Positions 57,214-64,000 of a stretch of 64,000 bases of DNA are shown one piece after another; position 1 is the stretch's first letter, and each line of letters starts with the position of its first letter. Made by a program: the position numbers and the translations under genes. Source of the DNA: Amyloporia xantha (taxonomy: Eukaryota; Basidiomycota; Agaricomycetes; Polyporales; Adustoporiaceae); contig JAYKKR010000032.1 in assembly GCA_036971615.1 (NCBI GenBank), positions 124,001 to 188,000 of the forward strand. The letters are read 5' to 3'. The notes under the pieces were generated by a model, which had not been told where the DNA came from, made no database searches, and saw only the letters and a list, made by a program, of their open reading frames with translations.

Positions 57214-58253
57214 CTACGGTTGGCGGGTAGGGTCAGGTCTAGATTAGACCTGATATGGGCATGGGTCTGGGGTCTCTGCCTCGTGCGGCACTGCGTGATG
57301 CTTAGGGCCGTGACTGGCTGCGCAGAAATATTGTTTATTCGGGATTGTTGCCATTTGCAGTCAAGGTGGCGGTGGCACATTGCGTGCATCTTCCTACTGG
57401 CATCTTCCAACCCTATTATCTCCACAACCACTGCACGGATTACTACACATTTTAGGTAGTTTAGAATTTACTTATTGAGGGCTTTACAGCCTCATAATTT
57501 TTATGATGAAATGTTGGCTCTGTACTGTGATCCTTAAGTATATACATTCTACAGTATATCTGTCTTAACTCAGTCAATACATGTTGGATTGTTCTGAAAG
57601 TTGAAGCAATGAACTGGAATTGTAATTCCAGAGGGGATGATAAACTCAGGATATCTAAATAATTAGTGTGAACATTCCATAAAATCATCACCATGTAAAT
57701 TCAATATGTCTGGATTATTTTGACCCTTGGGTCTACTAATCCCTGGGGATATATTGTCCAGAATACTCATGTTGAGAGAACTGCCAATTTACTTTAGCTT
57801 TTTTTAGTCTATCCATATGACCTAGAGTCCTTGTGCTGTTTGATATCAGGAGCTGGCAGCTGTGAATTCTTTCACAAACCAGCAGAAGTATTGCACATTC
57901 AGAAGGAATTAATGGTTCAATCAATTACCATCCCCTCTGGAATTACAATTCCAGTTCATTGCTTCAACTTTCAGAACAATCCAACATGTATTGACTGAGC
58001 TAAGACAGATATACTGTAGAATGTATATACTTAAGGATCACAGTACAGAGCCAACATTTCAATAGGGAACTCGGTTGCATACAATTACATAATCAATGGA
58101 AGCTACTGAGCCAATCACAAAATGTGTAGAAATCTACATTCCAAGCACCTAACCCGAGCCAAAGTATTCGGTGACAGGTCACATCGGACCCCGGAACTGT
58201 GCGACAACGATCGCAGACCAAATCTTAGACCTGACCCTACCCGCCAACCGTAG
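57214..58253. mobile_element. 1.04-kb inverted-repeat element with nested hairpin
   Basis: The outer ends are perfect 28-bp inverted repeats (57214-57241 and 58226-58253, core CTACGGTTGGCGGGTAGGG), flanked on both sides by ACGCA, a possible 5-bp target duplication. Inside is a second, much longer inverted repeat: 133-bp arms at 57507-57639 and 57929-58061 that differ by one base, separated by a 289-bp AT-rich loop. No coding frame is supported. The structure fits a non-autonomous foldback or TIR element, possibly one element inserted into another; superfamily not recognised. Confidence 0.65.
57507..58061. repeat. 133-bp near-perfect inverted repeat (inner hairpin)
   Basis: Arm 1 (57507-57639) and arm 2 (57929-58061) are reverse complements with one mismatch, A on one side and G on the other, in the TCTTA(A/G)CTCAG segment. 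RNA from this stretch would fold into a long duplex. Such perfect arms need either recent origin or gene conversion. Confidence 0.85.
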
Positions 58254-58926
58254 ACGCACATATTCATCAATGGCAAAGTGTATCTCTACATCTCGATGAA
58301 ACTGTCCAACAACTGCAAAGTCGCTGACAAGATTCGATTGAAACTCTCGACCCGACCTTGGTTCTCAACCGGTAAGTGACATCGGAGCCTCAATCAGGTT
58401 CCGATCCATGACGTGAGTCGGAAGATTGAACACTGAGAACTGGGGTCAGGGTAGCAATTCTGTAGATTTCATGACTGTAAGTGCACAGATATGCTTCACA
58501 TGTTGGTTGTCTTACCTTGACTATCATCACTGAGATCCTCCGCCGGCGCGCTTCATACTCCCTGGAAACCACGGCCGGGATGTATTACACTGCGCAATTT
58601 ACTCCTGATGGCATCCATTGACTGAATGATTGTCTGGATGTTTGGATCGGCCTTACCACCTCCTGAGGCCGGCACGGAGTCAAACCATGCCAATCAGGCC
58701 GCAAAGGGGATGATTTCATCAAATCTGTCGTGGTTCGCTTTCAATGCCCTCGCAACGTCTACAGATTGCATCCAGCTCTCACTGCTATTCCGAATAGATG
58801 TTTGTCTGTGATTTGACAGGGCCTTCGAAGAGCAATACTTATACTCACTGGCTTCTTCTGAAGATTCAGTAGCTTCCTTCTGACGATTCAGCACCTAACT
58901 TCCGACGATCCAACTGATTGAGAACC
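58254..58926. other. intergenic, promoter side of the adenylating enzyme
   Basis: No gene seen. The 30 bases just before the ATG contain a repeated AACTTCCGACGATCCAA / CTTCTGACGATTCAG pattern, which may be a small duplicated upstream motif. Confidence 0.35.
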
Positions 58927-61439
58927 ATGGACTTCCTTCTATCCCCGCTTCCCAAGCACGCTTCTGCAGCTCAGTCTGATCGTGGCTTTGTGCGCCCGCC
59001 GCTGGACGGCTCGCTCACTCTTCCAGAGATATTCAACTGGCACCACACATTGAACCCAGACCATCCGCTCTTCGTCTACCGCGGCAGAGACGGAGAGTTG
59101 ACCTACCTCACCTACGCACAAGTCGTCCCTGCCGCCCATCGCGCGGCCCGCTATATTGCACAAAAGGCCAACATTGATATCTCGGCAGACACAGTCGTCG
59201 AAAAACCCGTTGCGATTGTCGCTGCTTCAGGTGCGTCGCTCTGTTGCATATTAGCCTGCCATATCAGCTAAATAACTCTTACAGACACAATCACTTATGC
59301 CACGACGCTGTTCGGACTGCTTCTCGCTGGCATTCCTGTCTTTCCCATCACACCACGTTTCTCGGCCGCTGTAATATCCCACCTCATCTCGATAACAGAC
59401 GTCTCGCACGTTTTCATTAGCGGCGAAGCCCCAATACAGAAAATAGCCCAAGAGGCCGTTGCGGAAATCGACACCAAGTCTGATGCCGCTCGGCCGGGTA
59501 TCTCGCTCATGCCGCTTTTCGAAGAGCTGTATGAAGTGGATGCCCCATTCGAGCCGCTTCCGCTGAGGAAATATGACAGCGATTGCCCGGCTATCATCTG
59601 TCACTCGTCGGGTGAGTGTCCTTCACACAGCGCTCATTTAGACGCTAACGCATTTCAATATCCAGGTTCGTCTGGCTTCCCGAAACCAGTCCCTTGGTCA
59701 ACGCGCATCATGCTCCATCATGGAGCCGCAATGTGTACGCATTTTATCCTGTTATGATGCTGCTGTATCCAGGTGGCGACGAGGAATCTATACGATATCA
59801 AATTCCGCGACCACCTGGGACGTCCTAGGAAATATCCCTTACTGACTCGGTCCACAGTATATGGCGGCGACAACCTCTGTGGACAGGTCGTCGCGTTACC
59901 TGTCGTTGAATTGTTCCATGCAATCGGTGTCTTCTTTGCGATCAGTGTGGTCCGTATCTCTATCCACATTATGCGTTCTTGCTGACCCATTTTTCCCGGC
60001 GGTGTCGTTACCAGCCAACTAGCGGATACATCATGGCCACCCTCCCGCCCGCATCTCCTGCGACATATCCGAGCGCCGATGCAGCGTTCCAATGCATAAT
60101 GGACACAAATGCAACTTACGCTGTCGCGCCACCTGTCATCATTGCGGTAAGCTCTCGTCTCCCGCTCGCATACAAGACTCGACAGTTGCTGATCTTCATG
60201 CAGGCCTGGGCCAAGAATAAGCACCAAACCACCGCACTTCGTCAGCTGAAAGGCATCGTCAGTGGCATGCTCTGAAATGCCAGATGTATACTTATTATGG
60301 GATGGTGGTAGATGTACGGAGGCAAGCCTCTGAACAAGAGCTTGGGCGACTCTCTCAGCAAGAAAGGGCTCACTATCTTCACGAACTATGGATCGTGCGT
60401 TTATTTATTTCTACAGCAAATATATTCGACTCACTATCCACAAGTACCGAGACGGGCCCTGTTTCCGCTGTGATGCCAGGCGAGTTGACCGTCAAATCCA
60501 TGCCCCAATGCAAATTGACTCTCGTCCCACAGACCACCCAGGCCCCTATGACTGGGAATATTTCAATGTGAACGCCAATTGCGGGGCACTGTTTGTTCCA
60601 GTTGGCGATGGGACATACAAGCTCATCATTCAGGTATGTTGGGTTAGAGCCGGCCAAAATGAATAGATGCTGAGTGGGACATAGGCCAAACCTACACAAG
60701 TGTTGCCAGTCATCAACACGAAGCTCGCCGATCAGGATGCTTACGTCGTCGGGGATCTCTTGCTTCCGCATCCTGAGAAGGCAGGGTTTTGGAAGGTCCT
60801 CGGGAGAGAGAGCGATCAGATTATGCTGTCGACAGGGGAGACGGTGTGTGATACTCATTCATATTTGAAGCACTGAGCTAACGATAGCTGCCTTCAGATC
60901 AACCCTTGTCCGCTAGGTAGGATCTAACATGCACACATCTTGCTGCACCGACTGACATATGCTCATGTAAACAGAAAACATATTGTGCCAGCATTCTGAT
61001 ATTGTAGCTGCTATCATGTTCGGACGTGGCAGGTCTCAAGTAGGCGTGCTTCTTGAACTTAATCACGAAGCAATGCCTACTGCGGAAGACAAGGAACGTT
61101 TCCGGGATATCGTTTGGTCAGTAAAACATCTGTTGCCCTGCCTCAACAACATGACTGAACTGGAGTCTAGGCCTGTCATCGAGGAGCTGAACAGGGATGC
61201 GTTGAAACACGCTCCGATCAGCAAGCAGGTATGTCCGATAACTACGTACGAAAATAGTTCAGTTTCTGATGCACTTGCAGATGATTGTCTTTGCACAACC
61301 GTCGAAACCGTTCAGCTACACGATCAAGGGAATTCCGAGACGCGCACTCATTCTCGAGCAATACCAGGCCGAGGTCGACGGTGCTTACGGCAATATCAAG
61401 GTCAACGCTAGAGCGGGTGTACCAATTGTGTCTCTATAG
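58927..61439 (+). CDS. ANL adenylate-forming enzyme (NRPS-like A domain alone)
   Basis: Fourteen exons give 577 residues: 58927-59230, 59285-59611, 59666-59734, 59858-59949, 60015-60146, 60204-60257, 60312-60394, 60445-60479, 60533-60633, 60685-60843, 60898-60916, 60975-61116, 61171-61228, 61281-61439. Core motifs appear in order: HSSGSSGFPKPV (A3, phosphate loop), MYGGKPLN (A4-A5 region), NYGSTETGPVS (A5), VVGDLL (A7), GRESDQIMLSTGE (A8) and PSKPFSYTIKGIPRR (A10). It should activate a carboxylic acid with ATP. Basidiomycete relatives are usually A-T-reductase proteins over 1,000 residues; here a stop follows A10 and no carrier or reductase domain is seen downstream, so the acyl-AMP must be used by another protein or by CoA. 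One intron (60480-60532) starts with GC, and another (59735-59857) is long and contains a decayed look-alike of the next exon. Confidence 0.83.
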
Positions 61440-62199
61440 AGCGCAAGCTCCCTGATGCCTGGTATTCTCATAAGTATTGTGCTGTATCGCACTATGTATA
61501 CACTAATTTGCGGGCTCAAAATTGTTGTAAACGGCGCCGCTGGCTTTGTAATAGGTTAAGCAGACGCATGTAGTTGCCCATAAGTTATCCCTTCTGTGGT
61601 CCCTGTGCTGCTTTGCAGGTACTCACTTACGCCATATTTATCGCATGTAAATAACTAGAGGATTAGATGCTCCTTTCATTTAATCATTATCTGCACCATC
61701 TGCGAGATTGCAAAGGCCGCTTGGTGATAATTTCCGAAACGTGGTCTTCAGAGTCGATTCTTGAAGAGAACTCCGCCCGCAGCGTGAGCTCGTGTATACC
61801 TGCTGTATGGCGCCATTTGCTAACATTCACTTAGAGCACACTGAGCTCAATAGGCTCAACCGCAGATATTTGTAAAAACACCAACGCCATAGAAAGTACT
61901 CCTCTTAGTGTTTGTACGTTGATTTCGAAGTACACACACCATGAATTCATGGCCTCGAACTATGTACGCAGAAATCTGTACAATGAGCGAACCAATGGCG
62001 ACCGCTGGCAATACCTATATTCAAGTTAGCCAGCCACAGCAACGGGCGAGATAATATGCGCGCCAATACCATTCGTTCCACCACTGCGCGTACAGGAGGA
62101 TCTACAAGGATCCACAACTGATGGAAACTCAATGCAAATGCGTCAGACAGCAACCCCCATTTAGACTTGACAGGTAACAACTCACCTTCCCCGAGCACT
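61440..62199. other. intergenic, no gene seen
   Basis: This covers the 3' flank of the adenylating enzyme. Checked for carrier (GxxS) or reductase-like frames continuing that gene: none found. Confidence 0.4.
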
Positions 62200-63313
62200 A
62201 GCGCAGGGAATATCCTCTCACGATTATGATCCCCGCTCTCAGCCTGGGTGAGCCATTGCCAATTGGCAGCGCCGTCACGACGTGCGTGCGATGGCGCAAT
62301 TATTGCGATGCAGTCCGAGCCACTGGGAGGCAGTGGCCCACAAATTCTCAGTCATGATGTAGACCTCCATTCGGATCTCCCTTGTTCGTGAGCCTGATAT
62401 CGAGACTTTGGAAGTATTTCTGCACCGACCGCGAGGAGCCGGACTGGACATCGATATTTACGGGCCTTTTCAGTCTCTATGGTCGACTCGCGCTTTTCGA
62501 AACCATTACTCTGTGGGACCGATGTGCAGGCGCATTGGGCTGGTGTTGTCCTCGTTGCCATCGACTCGAGTGTCCCATCCATGGAGCTGTGATTCCTCAT
62601 CTCCCGATGCGTTTACCGTGCCGAACTTACGAACTGTGGAACTCTGGTCCGTTCCGTTTCTTACAAAAAAGATTCTACAGCGTGCATTCCCGTCGGTCCA
62701 TTCTTTCACGCTTTCCGGATGGACATGCTTTCAGGGCCTCGAGTGGCGCGCTTTCTTGGACAGACTACAGTCTCTGCCCGACCTCCGGAGACTGGAGCTT
62801 CATAACCCTCATCCGGGAGAATTCGCGACCGATTTCACCTCGCCAATCTGTTTTCCGGAGCTGGAACTTGAAGAGCTATGTCTATTCTCTGTGCAGGTCG
62901 ACCCTTTTCAGCAACTCGTGAAAATGGTTACAGCACCGCTGCTTACTACAATGAGCATTTGTTACCCGAAAGGGCTTCTTTGTCCGGAGGGAGTGCCCTT
63001 GTTCAAGGATCACTTCCCTTCGCTTCGGCTGGTCAAGCTCGAGCCCCTACCCGAGGACCAGATTCAAGTGACTCCGTGGCGGATTACCTCGACGGGCTCA
63101 GCCAGCAAGATGAGGACTGATAGTGGCTACTATCTTATTCGCCTTTCACCGCCGGCAGCGTTCCGACCCAGATATGGGCTTGAGGAACATTTCAATGCGA
63201 GCGCGCCGCAGGATTCTCCCTCAAAGGTGGAGTGCCCTCGGCCAAAGATCTCGTTATCCACGCTTGCTTTGAACAACAGGCCTGCGGACATTCCGCTAGA
63301 TCTCAATTACTAA
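62200..63313 (+). pseudogene. F-box/LRR-like gene, probably broken near its 5' end
   Basis: An open frame from 62361 to a TAA at 63313 encodes about 317 residues starting TSIRISLVREPDIETLEVFL, after a GTAG that may be a splice acceptor. It continues with leucine-rich segments (PNLRTVELWSVPFL, LPDLRRLELHNPH, LELEELCLFSV, PSLRLVKLEPLPE) typical of fungal F-box proteins that recognise SCF ubiquitin-ligase targets. Upstream, 62270-62320 reads CVRWRNY in one frame and IIAMQSEPLG in the next, like the F-box end VCxRWRxIA...PxLW split by a one-base shift. No ATG-led N-terminus could be joined. Either a missed intron or a decayed gene; an intact relative starts at 63919. Confidence 0.5.
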
Positions 63314-63316
63314 GAT

Positions 63317-63918
63317 ATCCTGAAAATAACCCGGACCTATTGATGCAGTTGGTAAGCGGACGAACTCAAGTTTATCTATACCCATCCGTATTTTCATAGC
63401 TGACCTGACTGTTGATACTCAGTTCAACTATGCTAGTGGACTTGTATACCGTTTTTAGCCGTGTAGATCGATTGAACTTGGGTTCCAGTCGTGTAACTTT
63501 ACTTCCTCAGTTCGTTGTGATGTAACGATCTATAATATAATGTAAAGTCAAGACATTGTGAGCACCGCAAGTCGCATACGCGCTACGGCCGTATCAGATA
63601 AAGCAGCAGGACTCCAGCTTTGACAGCATACTTATACGATGTACAACGGAGTCGGCAACTGCCGCAGATGGTGTTTGCCACACTTTCTAACAGGCGTACG
63701 CGTGCCAGCTTTCCTTCCCGGCTCTTCCCTGATGAATTCAACACTATATACTGACTTGAGGCGTTGTATATATCGTACAGTGTATGAGTTCAATCCTTCA
63801 TCCTACAGTCCTAAACTGATTTGTTTCTCGCGGGCAGACTCCCAATTGTCACCTTGCGGAGGGAGGAGAGGACGGTGGACCCACTTACCGACCTCTAAGG
63901 CTTCGGAGCCCACCCATC
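63317..63918. other. intergenic
   Basis: This spacer lies between the F-box-like remnant and the F-box gene at the window edge. No supported frame. Confidence 0.4.
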
Positions 63919-64000
63919 ATGACATCGACTCACATCTCTGTTCTTCCCGTCGAATTACTATGCAAGATCTTGCGTCATGCGTTTAAGGCAACAAAGGCTG
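63919..64000 (+). CDS. start of an F-box protein gene, cut by the window end
   Basis: The ATG at 63919 opens MTSTHISVLPVELLCKIL, and the frame continues open to the last base. LPVELLCKIL followed by a basic helix is the classic first helix of a fungal F-box, which binds Skp1 in SCF ubiquitin ligases. Only 27 codons are visible, so target-binding repeats cannot be judged. It is on the same strand as, and 600 bp after, the broken F-box-like gene, suggesting a tandem pair. Confidence 0.6.
   Translation, partial: MTSTHISVLPVELLCKILRHAFKATKA

Noticed and set aside
1..64000. CRISPR arrays, bacterial operons, riboswitches, ribosome binding sites
   Set aside because: The sequence is eukaryotic with many spliceosomal introns; no spaced direct repeats or bacterial signals were seen.

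Overview
The window is filamentous-fungal DNA, most likely from a wood- or litter-decay basidiomycete (Agaricomycetes). The evidence is many short GT-AG introns of about 45-80 nt with CTAAC-type branch sites, two small proteins that look like the basidiomycete family DUF6593, a Zn2Cys6 regulator, an F-box gene, and stand-alone adenylate-forming, FMO and 2OG-oxygenase genes. Gene models below were assembled by eye from reading frame, splice signals and family signatures. For each multi-exon model the summed exon length is a whole number of codons. No database search was possible.

Layout. 0.1-1 kb: 3' end of a minus-strand gene of unknown function. 1.7-9.6 kb: gene-poor, with only weak coding-like remnants. 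9.6-12.9 kb: a 12-exon Zn2Cys6 transcription factor. 15.6-16.2 kb: a 612-bp hAT-like MITE. 16.8-27.3 kb: a complete 10.5-kb non-LTR retrotransposon (LINE) with a 15-bp target-site duplication and a 27-nt poly(A). 29.3-42.4 kb: housekeeping genes, namely a DUF6593-like protein, an MMTAG2-like nuclear protein divergent from an Elongator ELP6 homologue, a Sec2-type Rab GEF, a PWWP-domain protein and a second DUF6593-like protein. 42.7-46.6 kb: an isopenicillin-N-synthase-like 2OG oxygenase facing a class V aminotransferase. 48.1-50.4 kb: a second, inverted copy of the MITE, then a 5'-truncated copy of a different LINE. 51.4-56.5 kb: a flavin monooxygenase facing an MCT-type MFS transporter. 57.2-58.3 kb: a nested inverted-repeat element. 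58.9-61.4 kb: an ANL adenylating enzyme without carrier or reductase domains. 62.2 kb to the end: a decayed F-box-like gene and the start of an intact one.

Working together. The 42.7-61.4 kb stretch puts a 2OG oxygenase, a PLP enzyme, a flavin monooxygenase, a transporter and an acid-activating enzyme within 19 kb, broken up by transposons. It could be a small specialised-metabolism locus, but co-function is inference. The ELP6/MMTAG2 and Sec2/PWWP genes look like ordinary core genes.

The most unusual object is the full-length LINE. It carries an extra 5' ORF of unknown function, canonical spliceosomal introns (one of which is needed to give ORF1 its N-terminus), and an RNase H-like domain without its catalytic residues. 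The unrelated-by-copy LINE fragment at 49 kb has also lost those residues, while both share a 3' terminal hairpin.
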